From Arsenophonus sp046530735 (GTDB lineage: Bacteria; Pseudomonadota; Gammaproteobacteria; Enterobacterales; Enterobacteriaceae), in the NCBI GenBank assembly GCA_046530735.1, contig JBHEQV010000002.1, forward strand, positions 62,001 to 126,000: DNA of 64,000 nt. The letters are read 5' to 3'. This document shows, piece by piece, positions 43,345 through 53,619 of this stretch; positions within the stretch are counted from its first letter, which is position 1, and every line of letters begins with the position of its first letter. The position numbers and the translations under genes were made by a program. The notes beneath the pieces were generated by a model. The model ran no database searches and was not told the origin of the DNA. It saw only the letters and a program-made list of their open reading frames with translations.

Positions 43345-44643
43345 TTATATATCAAAAGGATCTCGTAATATTATTGTTTCAGCACGATCAGGTCCTGTCG
43401 AGATAATATCTATCGGAATGTCGGTTAATTGCTCAATCCGTTTAATATAATTAATGGCTGCTTTAGGTAATTGATTATATTCTTTTATTCCAGAAATACT
43501 TTCATTCCAGCCTGGTAATGTTTCATATATTGGAGTTAAACCTTCCCATTCTTCTTCTGATAATGGTGTTATAGTCAATTCAGTCCCATCTGGTTTGTGA
43601 TAAGCAATGCAAAGTTTCACTTCATCTAAACCATCTAATATATCTAATTTAGTTAAACAGAAACCAGAAAGAGAATTGATTTGAACTGCTCGGTTAATAG
43701 CAACAATATCTAACCAACCTGTACGACGAAAACGACCTGTCGTTGCACCAAATTCTTGCCCTTTTTTACGCAGGTATTCGTCTATTTCACCAGATAATTC
43801 TGTTGGAAAAGGACCAGCACCAACACGGGTAGAATAAGCTTTTAATATTCCTAAAATATAATTAATATAACGTGGACCTAAGCCTGATCCAGTAGCAACA
43901 CTACCAGCCGTAGTATTTGATGAAGTTACATAGGGATAAGTGCCATGATCAATATCCAATAATGCTCCCTGAGCACCTTCATACATCACTAATTCGCCTT
44001 TTTGATGCGCTTTATATAATAAAGCGGCAACATCAATGGTCATCTCCGTTAAAACGTCTGCAGTAACCATAATATCATTTAATGTTTTTTGGTAATCAAT
44101 TGGAGGCGTTTTGTAGTAATTTACTAATTGGAAATTATGATAATCAATAATTTCTTTAAGTTTTGTTTGAAATGTTTTTTTATTAAACAGATCACAAACA
44201 CGTAATCCCCGGCGGGCAACTTTATCTTCATAAACTGGGCCAATTCCCAGGCCTGTCGTTCCTATTGCTTTTTCGCCTCGCGCTTTTTCGCGTGCCTTAT
44301 CTAAAGCAACATGATATGGCAAGATTAATGGACAAGATTCTGAAATTTTGAGACGTTCACGTACTGGCACGCCACACGCTTCTAATTTTTTTATTTCATC
44401 TATTAATGCATTAGGTGCTAACACCACACCATTGCCAATGACGTTTATGATATTTTCATGCAGGATACCAGATGGTATAAGATGGAGAACAGTTTTTTCA
44501 GAATTTACCACTATCGTATGACCAGCATTATGGCCACCTTGATAACGAACAACATAGTTAGCGCGTTCAGTTAGTAAATCAACTATTTTTCCTTTACCTT
44601 CATCACCCCATTGGGTACCTAATACAACAATGTTCTTACCCAT
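43345..44643 (-). CDS. purA: Adenylosuccinate synthetase
   Basis: GTP-dependent joining of IMP and aspartate, first step from IMP to AMP. 432 aa, the same as E. coli, from ATG 44643 (MGKNIVVLGTQWGDEGKGK); an in-frame ATG at 44655 adds four residues without support. Seen: the P-loop GDEGKGK with catalytic Asp, GHNAGHT, GATTGRFRRTGWLD, SGFCLTKLDILDGL and ISTGPDRAETI. Unusually, the IMP-binding segment reads GTTGLGIGP, where relatives have R or K in place of L. Since purH and purD are dead, IMP must come from salvage (for instance hypoxanthine from host or partner). Confidence 0.96.
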   Translation of the reverse strand: MGKNIVVLGTQWGDEGKGKIVDLLTERANYVVRYQGGHNAGHTIVVNSEKTVLHLIPSGILHENIINVIGNGVVLAPNALIDEIKKLEACGVPVRERLKISESCPLILPYHVALDKAREKARGEKAIGTTGLGIGPVYEDKVARRGLRVCDLFNKKTFQTKLKEIIDYHNFQLVNYYKTPPIDYQKTLNDIMVTADVLTEMTIDVAALLYKAHQKGELVMYEGAQGALLDIDHGTYPYVTSSNTTAGSVATGSGLGPRYINYILGILKAYSTRVGAGPFPTELSGEIDEYLRKKGQEFGATTGRFRRTGWLDIVAINRAVQINSLSGFCLTKLDILDGLDEVKLCIAYHKPDGTELTITPLSEEEWEGLTPIYETLPGWNESISGIKEYNQLPKAAINYIKRIEQLTDIPIDIISTGPDRAETIILRDPFDI

Positions 44644-44827
44644 TTTAAAATTCACTCGATTACTTAAAAAGAATTCTGCTATTTCAATTATTAGCTTCTA
44701 GTAATTTTTATAACACTAATACCTTGTGATAACAATTTTAACAAATTAAAGCCGCCTAATTGGGCTTATCTAAAGTGATTTTGTAATAATTTTGATTATC
44801 TTTTAAATAATCATTATATATCATTCT

Positions 44828-45820
44828 TTATTTAGTTGGTGCTCGCATATAACGGAAAAAATTAGTATCCGGGCTTAATACCATTACATCATCACCATTT
44901 TTACTAAAGCTCTTTTCGTATGCCCGCAAACTACGAATGAAAGCATAGAAATCAGGATCTTGATTAAATATATCAGCAAATAGCTTAGTCGCCATTGCAT
45001 CTCCTTCACCATGTAATCTCAATGCCGTGCGCTCTGCTTCTGCTAATTTTTCGGTCACGGTTTTATCTGCTGCTGCACGGATTTTTACGGCCTCTTCTTG
45101 ACCTTGAGAACGATGTTGACGTGCTACAGCCTCTCGTTCAGCGCGCATGCGCTGATATATCGCTTCCGAAACCTCACTTGGCAATTCAATACGTTTAATA
45201 CGAACATCAACAACTTCAATTCCTAACGCAGCCATGCTGTTTGAGTTAACAACTGGCAAGTTACCCTTTATCTCTTTATTAAAACGAGCTGCCGCTGAGG
45301 CTATAGCCTGATCAGCATTTTTTGTCGCATCAGTATCTGAAGAAGAACCTCTATTAAGTGCATCACGGACATCGATGGTTAAGTGTCCACGAGAGTCGGT
45401 AATAATATCTTTTACATTCAAACGGCCAAATTCTGAACGTAAACGATCGCTAAATTTACGTTTTAGTAAAGTTTCAGCTTGATAAGGATTGCCGCCACCT
45501 GTCGCAACATAGTAACGACTAAAATCAGTAATTCGCCATTTTAGATAAGAATCAACCATTAAATCTTTATTTTCTCTAGTTAGATAACGATCTGCTTGAA
45601 CATCTAATGTTTGAATACGAGCATCTAACATTTTTACCATTTCAATAAATGGTATTTTGAGATGTAAACCTGGTTCATAAATAATAGGTTTATGATCACT
45701 ATCACGTACAACCTTACCAAACCGTAGGGTGATGCCTCTTTCTGTCTGTTGAACGGTAAAAATTGACATATACAACGCAACTAATGCAGAAGCAATAATA
45801 GCAATTATTGTTTTACGCAT
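44828..45820 (-). CDS. hflC: HflC, modulator of FtsH protease
   Basis: SPFH/prohibitin-type protein that forms the HflKC cage around FtsH in the inner membrane. 330 aa (E. coli 334). N-terminal membrane anchor (residues about 3-22, facing the periplasm), SPFH core with VDSYLKWRITDFSRYYVATG and SDRLRSEFGRL, the long helical region (YQRMRAEREAVARQHRSQG) and C-terminal FYAFIRSLRAYEKSF. Starts 5 bases after the hflK stop, so the two are co-translated. Confidence 0.97.
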   Translation of the reverse strand: MRKTIIAIIASALVALYMSIFTVQQTERGITLRFGKVVRDSDHKPIIYEPGLHLKIPFIEMVKMLDARIQTLDVQADRYLTRENKDLMVDSYLKWRITDFSRYYVATGGGNPYQAETLLKRKFSDRLRSEFGRLNVKDIITDSRGHLTIDVRDALNRGSSSDTDATKNADQAIASAAARFNKEIKGNLPVVNSNSMAALGIEVVDVRIKRIELPSEVSEAIYQRMRAEREAVARQHRSQGQEEAVKIRAAADKTVTEKLAEAERTALRLHGEGDAMATKLFADIFNQDPDFYAFIRSLRAYEKSFSKNGDDVMVLSPDTNFFRYMRAPTK

Positions 45821-45825
45821 GATTA

Positions 45826-47040
45826 TTATCTCCCTACGCGAGTTGAATTATTGCCACGAGCATTGTCCCGCGCACCATAGCTATATGAATAAGAAGATTC
45901 ATTAGCAATATCTGATTGCTGAATAATTTTTGGTGGCGTTATTTTTTGTATATTTAATGCTTTATTCTTGCTTCCATTGCATAGAATTTTCTCTAATGGC
46001 AATAGTAATATACTATTACTTTTATCGTTAATAATAACTTTACGAGTATTAGCAAGTACTCGTTCCATTGTTTCAATGTATAAACGTTCACGAGTAATCT
46101 GAGGAGCCGCTCGATATTCCGGCAACATTTTTGCAAAACTGGCTACTTCACCCTCAGCCTTGAAAACCACACTTGTTTTATAAGCTGTCGCTTCTTCAAT
46201 CAGTTTCTGCGCATTACCTTTTGCTAATGGTAGGACTTCATTACGATAAGCTTGCGCTTCACGAATGGTCTTCTGTTCTTCTTCTCGTGCTGCAATAACA
46301 TCATCAAATGCCGCTTTAACTGCTTCTGGTGGACGAGCAACTTGGAAGTTAACATCTAATATCGTTATACCTGTATTATAAGGAATTATCGTATTTTCTA
46401 ACTCTTTTTGTGTTTCATCACGGATAAAGGCACGTTTTGTCGTTAACACTTGTTCCATTTCTGATTGACCAATAATTCCCCGTACTGCGCTATCTATTGC
46501 TTGACGTAAACTATTATCCGGATTAGTAACATTAAATAAATATTGAGCCGGATCAGTTACTTGATACTGGACGTTCATTTCTACTTGAATAACGTTTTCA
46601 TCTGAAGTTAACATCATACCATTAGTTGCTTGTTCACGTATGGTTTCAACATTAACCGGAATCACTTTTTCAATAAAATTCGGTTTCCAATTTAAACCCG
46701 GCTCAACAATATTATTATATTTACCAAAACGGAAAACAACGCCACGATCACTTTCTTTTATCGTATAAAAACCACTTGCAGCCCAAATAATAATAATTAT
46801 TGCAATAATAAATACGATAAAACGACCGTTTATATTAACGCCATTTTGATTACTTGAAGGATTTCTATTTTTATTATTTCCACCTAAACCAGCAAGTATA
46901 TAATTTAACTTACGCAGGAGATTATCAAGATTAGTTGTTCCTTTTTTCCGATTACCTTTATTACCATTGGAGTTGCCGTTATTGCTGCTTCCCCACGGGT
47001 CGCGGTCCTGTCCGTTATTACCGGGCTGATTCCACGCCAT
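45826..47040 (-). CDS. hflK: HflK, modulator of FtsH protease
   Basis: Partner of HflC. 404 aa (E. coli 419). The N-terminus is cytoplasmic and Gly/Asn-rich (MAWNQPGNNGQDRDPWG), followed by one membrane helix at about residues 74-92 (a run of Ile) and the SPFH domain (VVFRFGKYNNIVEPGLNWKP; VQYQVTDPAQYLFN). The Asn-rich lead is expanded, as often in AT-rich genomes. In relatives hflX precedes it; here hflX is a pseudogene, so hflKC needs its own promoter, which I cannot locate. Confidence 0.96.
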   Translation of the reverse strand: MAWNQPGNNGQDRDPWGSSNNGNSNGNKGNRKKGTTNLDNLLRKLNYILAGLGGNNKNRNPSSNQNGVNINGRFIVFIIAIIIIIWAASGFYTIKESDRGVVFRFGKYNNIVEPGLNWKPNFIEKVIPVNVETIREQATNGMMLTSDENVIQVEMNVQYQVTDPAQYLFNVTNPDNSLRQAIDSAVRGIIGQSEMEQVLTTKRAFIRDETQKELENTIIPYNTGITILDVNFQVARPPEAVKAAFDDVIAAREEEQKTIREAQAYRNEVLPLAKGNAQKLIEEATAYKTSVVFKAEGEVASFAKMLPEYRAAPQITRERLYIETMERVLANTRKVIINDKSNSILLLPLEKILCNGSKNKALNIQKITPPKIIQQSDIANESSYSYSYGARDNARGNNSTRVGR

Positions 47041-47154
47041 GTTATAGCTCCATTCGTTATCATTAGTTTTTAGGGATAAGAGTAAAATATATACTCTTAA
47101 TTTATTTAGTTATTAACTATATTTAATATGTTGACTTAATAATGTATTCAAGTG

Positions 47155-48420
47155 AAGGTTGTTCTTATTTACAAAGTCTTTGCAGCCAATAATGGACAGA
47201 TTCATTTCAAGTATGATATTGTCATCTTTATCCATTTTTTTATATTCGATTACCTAAAGTTGATAAAATCTACTATGCAAACGACTCTATTTTATCGATA
47301 AGCCCGATTCATAGTGTGTGATTTTACTAAAAACGTTCTATTAGCATCTGTAATAATAGAATTCCTTCACCTATCTGAGTTGAGAATTAGACACTTAAAT
47401 GGTGGCATTATTCTCATCGCGATCAATATGTAGAGTAAATCCATTCAATATGTCAATTTTTATTCATGACTAACAGGGCATCAATTCATAATCCTTAATT
47501 TATTCTAAGGCACTTTCAACTGCTCGAATATTTTATTTTATATCATTTGAATCTCCGCAGCATCGATAATATGTAGTAACAAACTGGATTCCCATGTTTC
47601 CTGTAATGTTGTTTTAAATGTAGCTCAATATTGTGAGAAATCTATCAAATAAATCCTGCAGTATCAGACAACACTATCACTTCAACGTTATGTATATTAA
47701 TACACTGTAATGTAGGGATATAACGTCGCAAATAATTGATCTGCTGCATACATTTAAGAATTTGTTATTTAGTTAAAAGACTATATTTATATGAAATTAA
47801 TGTAACTTACCAATAATATGCTGGGAATATCCGCTTTAACTTACAGTTTATATTCCATGCTTTAATCTCTAGTTTTTAACCTTTACCTATCTGAAAAAAA
47901 TTTGCTAAATTTTACCTCAAACCAATGGATGCTTCATTATCAAATTGTATTTTATCAAGTCCACACAGGTCGATTCTATTCTGTCATTTAAGATAAGTAC
48001 AGACACGTATTAGACGGGTTAATATATCTTAACTGAGCTAATTTAGCTTAAAATTTATCTTTATATATGCGTGAATGCTGCAAAATATGCTTAAAATTAA
48101 ATCCCTATGATTAATAATTCGATACTGACATAATCGCTCAATATTTCTTTCTTGTATAGGTCTTAAAGACTGATAGAAACGGATTATATTAGTATTTTTG
48201 ATTTTAATAGATTCTTCAGTTTCTTCTGCTTTATTCCCCCTCATTAATAAAATATTTAGCCTTCTGTGATTTGTAGTCACCTGTTATTATCTCTACTGGT
48301 CTAATGCCAGTAGAGATGGCTAATGATTTAAATTAAATCAGGAGGTTTTCAATATATCTTTTGATGAGAAAAAATATCTACAAAAATAGATAATTCTTAA
48401 TTTTTTATCTCTATCAAAGA
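47155..48420 (-). pseudogene. hflX: hflX pseudogene (ribosome-splitting GTPase)
   Basis: The open stretch 48038-48280 reads FYQSLRPIQERNIERLCQYR then IINHRDLILSIF, matching HflX FDHALSPAQERNLERLCECR and VIDRTGLILDIF. Just upstream, IFSHQK (family YFSQDK) and VITGDYKSQKAKYFINEG-like pieces appear in shifted frames. At the far end, a decayed VDWRRLCKQ (VHYWLQRLCK) is near 47190. The GTPase P-loop region is unrecognisable. Full-length remnant at its ancestral place between hfq and hflK. Confidence 0.87.
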
Positions 48421-48427
48421 AACAACC

Positions 48428-48462
48428 AAAATACAGGTAAAGTTTTCTTTACCTGTATTTTT
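48428..48462 (-). terminator. Terminator after hfq
   Basis: AATACAGGTAAAG and CTTTACCTGTATT form a 13-bp stem with an AAAA-type loop, followed by T-rich sequence on the minus strand. It isolates hfq from the dead hflX. Confidence 0.85.
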
Positions 48463-48481
48463 ATTCAAATAATTAACTGAA

Positions 48482-48778
48482 TTATTCAGTTGCATCATTA
48501 TCCAGTGAAGGTGGAATATTACCTGTATTGTAATTACCTAAGCTTGTATTACCACCTTGATTACTATGGTGAGATATAGGACGAGAAGGTACTACAGTAG
48601 AAATAGCATGCTTATATACCATTTGGCTGACTGTATTTTTCAATAAAATAACAAATTGATCAAATGATTCGATTTGACCTTGTAGTTTTATGCCATTGAC
48701 CAAATAAATGGAAACCGGAACCCTTTCACGGCGCAATGCGTTTAGGAACGGATCTTGCAGAGATTGCCCCTTAGCCAT
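48482..48778 (-). CDS. hfq: RNA chaperone Hfq
   Basis: Hexameric Sm-like protein pairing small RNAs with mRNAs. 98 aa (E. coli 102). Begins MAKGQSLQDPFLNALRRERV; Sm1 region VNGIKLQGQIESFDQFVILL and Sm2 VYKHAISTVVPSRP are unchanged in type. The C-terminal tail is flexible, Asn/Gly-rich and ends acidic (LDNDATE), so the feature used for RNA release is retained. It follows miaA as in E. coli and has its own terminator. Confidence 0.98.
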   Translation of the reverse strand: MAKGQSLQDPFLNALRRERVPVSIYLVNGIKLQGQIESFDQFVILLKNTVSQMVYKHAISTVVPSRPISHHSNQGGNTSLGNYNTGNIPPSLDNDATE

Positions 48779-48885
48779 TCTCTATTTTCCTTATTTTGTT
48801 GTTTTTAAATAAAAAACTTTATAGTTCGCAAAATTAACTACACAAAAATGTGCTTTATCACCACAATTGTACATAAATAGCAAAC

Positions 48886-49830
48886 CTATTTACTAATAAC
48901 ATGCAATATTGTGTTAATAACTCCCTTAATGTCATCACTATAGAGTCTATGCACGTTTTTCCAACTTCTTAACCATGTAATTTGACGTTTAGCCAATTGA
49001 CGCGTTGCACATATACCATGATAAACCATTTCATCATAGCTAATTTCAGCAGATAAATATGACCACATCTGACGATAACCAACAGAACGAATAGCAGGTA
49101 GATTCCCATGGAGATCTCCTCTAGCATAAAGAGCACTAACTTCATCCTCAAAACCCGTCTTCAACATTTGTAGAAAACGCATTTCGATACGTTGATGGAG
49201 AATTTTACGATCTTGTGGTGAAATTTCAAACTGTAATACATTATATGGTAATTCTACTTCTACAGTTTCAGTTAATTCTGTCAAACTCTTCCCGGAAACT
49301 AAGAAAACCTCTAAGGCACGAGACAATCGTTGAAGATCATTAGGATGAATTCGATCTGCTGATATAGGATCAATCTTTTGTAAATGTTTATGAATTGCTC
49401 CCCAACCAAATTGTTTTGCTTGCATTTGAATTTTTGCCCGAATTGTAATATTAGCTGAAGGTAAGGGTGAAAACCCATCTAGCAATACTTTAAAATATAG
49501 CATAGTCCCTCCAACAAGTAAGGGAATACGCCCTGATGTGACAATTTTTTCCATTTCTAATAAAGCATCACGGCGAAAATCTGCTGCAGAATAAGACTGT
49601 AAAGGATCCAAAATATCAATCAATCGGTGTGGAGCAATTTGTTGCTCTTCCAGTGTTGGTTTTGCTGTTCCTATATCCATTCCGCGATAAATTAAAGCAG
49701 AATCTACACTGATTATTTCAACGGGTAATTCTTCACGTAATGCCATTGCTAATGTTGTCTTGCCTGAGGCCGTTGGTCCCATTATAAAAATCGCTTGTGG
49801 GTTATGTTGTTGAAAAATTTGTTTATTCAT
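48886..49830 (-). CDS. miaA: tRNA dimethylallyltransferase
   Basis: Adds the isopentenyl group to A37 of tRNAs reading UNN codons. 314 aa (E. coli 316). P-loop GPTASGKTTLA near residue 19, SVDSALIYRGMDIGTAKP, VGGTMLYFKVLLDG, NDLQRLSRALEV and C-terminal AKRQITWLR are all present. The ATG overlaps the stop of the mutL remnant (ATGAATAA), the ancestral coupling; with mutL dead, translation start must be independent. Confidence 0.97.
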   Translation of the reverse strand: MNKQIFQQHNPQAIFIMGPTASGKTTLAMALREELPVEIISVDSALIYRGMDIGTAKPTLEEQQIAPHRLIDILDPLQSYSAADFRRDALLEMEKIVTSGRIPLLVGGTMLYFKVLLDGFSPLPSANITIRAKIQMQAKQFGWGAIHKHLQKIDPISADRIHPNDLQRLSRALEVFLVSGKSLTELTETVEVELPYNVLQFEISPQDRKILHQRIEMRFLQMLKTGFEDEVSALYARGDLHGNLPAIRSVGYRQMWSYLSAEISYDEMVYHGICATRQLAKRQITWLRSWKNVHRLYSDDIKGVINTILHVISK

Positions 49831-51770
49831 GAGTTAAATCTGTTATCACCGATTCAAAATCAATTAATTGTAGTAATGTTTTAGATAGTTCTTTAACTAA
49901 TTCAGGGTAAGCCTGCTTAAAATCTGCTAGTACTGTGGGTGGTGTAAAAACACCCCTTTGGGAAAGCATCTACATTTGTTTTTCATTTACAAAATTATCT
50001 CATAATCAAACAACTAATTTCTTTGCACTTGACAAAAAGTATTCTGAGCAAGATATTTTAATACTTTTGAAAATAATTAAGCTAAATTTTACGATTTTAA
50101 ATTATAAAAAACACAACTAATTATTTCTTTCTTGTAAGAAATATGATGTTAAAATCTAAGATACTTACTAGTACATTTACTCAATAAAAGTTTCAATTTC
50201 CTTTTTTGTTAATGTAGACATTACTGGTATTAGTAAAAGTTAGGATTTTAATCCTTTATCAGTAGAGATTATTTAACTTCATTTCAAACATCTTCAGATT
50301 CTGCTAATAGTAATAAACTTATTTCAAATAAGATGCTAATAAACATAAAATTTTAGAATAAATTATTAATTTTTTATAAAAAATGATTTTTATCATTTTT
50401 TATAAAAAATTTATTTTACTGATATTTTCTTAGTTTTTATTGGGCTCTTTGCTCTAGAAAAGTAAAATTTTCTTGTTTAGATAATTTATCTCGTATCAAT
50501 TGCTGATAAAACTAACTCTATTTTTGTTATAGGTTTTTAACTATTTTCCATTATTTTAGCCAAATCAATACTAGATAAGATGGTAAAATTTAGCTATTTT
50601 CACTTAATTTTGTTATTACTTGCACTTTTTGTTTTTCAATAAACAAATGCGGCTTTGAAACATGTAAGGAAAAAATTTTTATCTGCATCTAATCGATTTT
50701 GCAATTCTAAAGCAGAATAAGTTTCTTGTTTTAAACTAACAAGAACTTGATTAAATTAATTTTAGTTTTATTGGTTTAGTAGTACGTTCTGGGGGTGAAC
50801 ACATCCTGTATATAAAATCATGAAACGTGCTTGATGAAAACAAACTTCTATTTAGCTGGAATAAGATTATTATCAACCTGATAAGGATAAATTATTAAAT
50901 AAAACACATAAGTTGCTTATTTTTCTTCTTTCAGATGAACAGTTTAGGCTTTTATCAATTCCATGATTGATTAATTTATCGTGTGTTGTCATACCCTCAT
51001 TAACATAACAATATTAAATTTCAATTGATTTACCTAAGTAAGGATTAATTATCCAGCTTTTTATGGTTAAATCACTATCCCGCCAACATAATTAAGTGTA
51101 CTTTGCAGAAAGTGCTACCATAAATAGTAGTTAAACGTTGTTCATATTGCTTTTTACTATTAATCGTATGATAGTATTGAACTAATTTACTATTATGGAG
51201 CAAATTGATTGCAATAGCGAAACGCGATAAAGCTATTAACGCACCACTTCATCTAATATGGTTAAATTCGATTTCTCTACGTAAAAATTTACATCGAGAT
51301 GGAGTGTTATAAAACAGATAAAGAACTTCAATTGTTGTTTCTATATAGGTGTGCAACAGATTTTAACATAATATTCATCTTACCCCATTCAACATAAGTT
51401 TGCTAGGATTCTGTTTTGGTCTCGCGACGCGTGAAGTTAGTATCAAACTAGAAATAGAACTAATACTGGCCAGTGGTTTTCTCCTCTAAATAATTCCATG
51501 ATAATAATAGCAATAAGATCTTATAGCGTCACTATTTTGCTTGTAGCATGTTTCTCTAATGTTAATCTTAAATCTTCTTTGTTAAGACCACTACTATTCC
51601 TCATGGATATGGGTAAGTTTTTCTCCACCACGCTTAATTTCAATATCAATACGGCTAGCGTTAGCATTAAGACTATTTTAACTAACTTTTTATCTGATGA
51701 TGTGCATTAAATAAGTTCGCCTTCAGAGATTTAATTAGGTAATTGAGAGAAAGATTTTATATCCTGATAT
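49823..51770 (-). pseudogene. mutL: mutL pseudogene (DNA mismatch repair)
   Basis: Minus-strand frames near the start give LPN.ISEGEL, SDKKLVK and IEIKRGGEKLTHIHE, matching MutL LANQIAAGEV, SVVKELVENSLDAGA and IDIERGGAKLIRIRDNG; then DLRLTLEKHATSKIV-like codons follow (family ELALALARHATSKIA). The last frame, running into miaA, reads VKELSKTLLQLIDFESVITD and LTHE, the MutL C-terminal pattern. The middle is full of stops. The length (1.95 kb) is near the intact 1.85 kb. Loss of mismatch repair raises mutation and recombination between diverged IS copies. Confidence 0.87.
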
Positions 51771-51791
51771 AATGATCTCTGCTAGATTTCA

Positions 51792-53003
51792 TTATTTTGG
51801 TGCTGTTTGTAATGGATGCTGAGTAAAATAATTTCGTAATCCTTGATGGATAGCTATTGCTAAACTTTCTTGATAATCATTAGAAACTAACAGACGTTCT
51901 TCGGAAATATTACTAATAAAACCTGTTTCTACAAGAATAGATGGAATATCTGGAGAACGAAGTACACCAAGACTGGCATGTTCTGGATTATATTTATGGA
52001 TATTGCCAATTTTACTTAATTCTCTCAGTACTTTTACTGCGACAGAATAACCCACACGCTGGGAATTGCTAAATTGTAAATCTAAAATAGCTTGGTTAAG
52101 ATAAAGATCTGCACCATTTGCCAACGCATCACCTGCACCACCTAATAATTCAGACTGCTTTTCATGTTTCTCAAGCCAATTACTTAATTCACTATTTGCT
52201 CGTTGATTGGAAAGCACACAAACAGAAGCACCTCTTGTACGATTGTTAGGTGCTGCATCAGCATGAATTGAAATAAGCATATCAGCCGCTTTTTTTCGTG
52301 CTACTTCTGAACGACTTGCTACAGAAATAAAATAATCTCCATTTCTGGTCATTACTGGTTTAAACATTGGATCTGTCTTTAAATGCTTCTCTAATTTATG
52401 CCCGATACTCATTGTTATATTTTTTTCATGATAACCATTTTTCCCAATTGCGCCTGGGTCTTTACCACCATGTCCAGCATCAATGGCCACGATAACTTGC
52501 CGAGTACTTTTAGATAAATTTTTATATATTGAATAGATTGGAGAGTAATTAATTAATTTTTTTTTAGCTAGTAAATTTGTTGATAATGATTTGTTCCTTA
52601 CTTCAGTAATTGAGTGAAGTATTTGATACTGTAACGCATTAATACAACTATTCTTTAAGATAAAAACTATTTGATAATAATGATTTATTTTCTCAGCAAC
52701 CGTACCACTTACTTTCACTGCATTTATAAATTTCATTAGTAATTCAGATATCTGATCATATTGACGAAGGTTAATAACCAAACACTCAGTTTCATGAAGT
52801 GAAAAAAATCTGTACTTTAGATTATTGTCAGAAAAGTATAAAGTGACTTTTTTCTCAAATAAATTATCATTGACGTAAATATTGGATAAAGTTGTAGCCT
52901 GTGAATTAGGCAACAATAAGTTGCTAAGTAATATCATTGTTCTTAATAAGAGAAATACATGAGTTTGCCATCTTTTTATGATATTAATTATTGCAGTTAT
53001 CAT
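51792..53003 (-). CDS. amiB: N-acetylmuramoyl-L-alanine amidase AmiB
   Basis: Periplasmic septal peptidoglycan hydrolase, activated by EnvC at division. 403 aa (E. coli about 445). N-terminal signal peptide (hydrophobic run FLLLRTMILLSNLLL, cleavage probably after SQA near residue 36), a short weakly conserved AMIN-like region, and a catalytic Amidase_3 domain from about residue 168. Zinc ligands are visible: His in AIDAGHGGKDPG, Glu in GYHEKN, His in SIHADAAP and Glu in LVETGFISN. The protein ends right after this domain. Upstream tsaE is a pseudogene and downstream mutL is a pseudogene, so amiB survives alone inside a dead operon. Confidence 0.95.
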   Translation of the reverse strand: MITAIINIIKRWQTHVFLLLRTMILLSNLLLPNSQATTLSNIYVNDNLFEKKVTLYFSDNNLKYRFFSLHETECLVINLRQYDQISELLMKFINAVKVSGTVAEKINHYYQIVFILKNSCINALQYQILHSITEVRNKSLSTNLLAKKKLINYSPIYSIYKNLSKSTRQVIVAIDAGHGGKDPGAIGKNGYHEKNITMSIGHKLEKHLKTDPMFKPVMTRNGDYFISVASRSEVARKKAADMLISIHADAAPNNRTRGASVCVLSNQRANSELSNWLEKHEKQSELLGGAGDALANGADLYLNQAILDLQFSNSQRVGYSVAVKVLRELSKIGNIHKYNPEHASLGVLRSPDIPSILVETGFISNISEERLLVSNDYQESLAIAIHQGLRNYFTQHPLQTAPK

Positions 53004-53029
53004 TGATTAGTATTTCTACTTATAACAAT

Positions 53030-53500
53030 ATTGTTAATAACATTTTTCATATATTGATAACGTAATAAGTCATACTTATTTCCCATTATTGTCACATGAT
53101 AGATAGAATTCAAGATCAGCACATGGTAAACATCTCTTCACCTTTCTTTTATCACTTTAATAAATATATAGCTGCTAATCAAAATAATCACGGATACTCA
53201 TAAACTTTAAGCTATTCAAGATCAGTTAAATGATATAAATTAAATGCTAAATTAAATTAGAAGTCAGTAAATATGATTCAACTAAAATATAAATTAAGCT
53301 TTTAGATGTCCTAGATAAGTTAACCTTGCAAAAGGCTGCAATAAAAAGTTGTTTTCCCAGGATTCCAAGTATTTATCTAAATAAAGAATAAAACGTTTCT
53401 TATTAAAGATAAGCTAAAAGAGATGCCATAAAAAGCTATTATCACTTTTTAATTAGCAAGCAATAATAGTAAACTACTTTATGAAAAGTATCACTTTTTA
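53030..53500 (-). pseudogene. tsaE: tsaE pseudogene (t6A biosynthesis ATPase)
   Basis: Minus-strand frames between 53480 and 53030 read GKQLFIAAFCKVNL-like sequence, then KSLIYILVESYLL, DLE/NSLKFMSIRDYF and DLEFYLSCDNNGK. These correspond to TsaE GKTTFSRGFLQALG, SPTYTLVEPYTL, ELEFMGIRDYF and DVEIHIDYQ. Several frame changes and stops. It sits just upstream of amiB, its ancestral neighbour. The Walker A lysine/threonine context is not intact in any single frame. Confidence 0.78.
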
Positions 53501-53619
53501 TAATTTTTAATTAATAAATTAAATATATAAATATATTAGCAAATACTATTACTTACCGAATAGTATAGCAAGATTTAATCTTATTTTTAGATTACATTGG
53601 AAAAATGTATCGCTTTACT

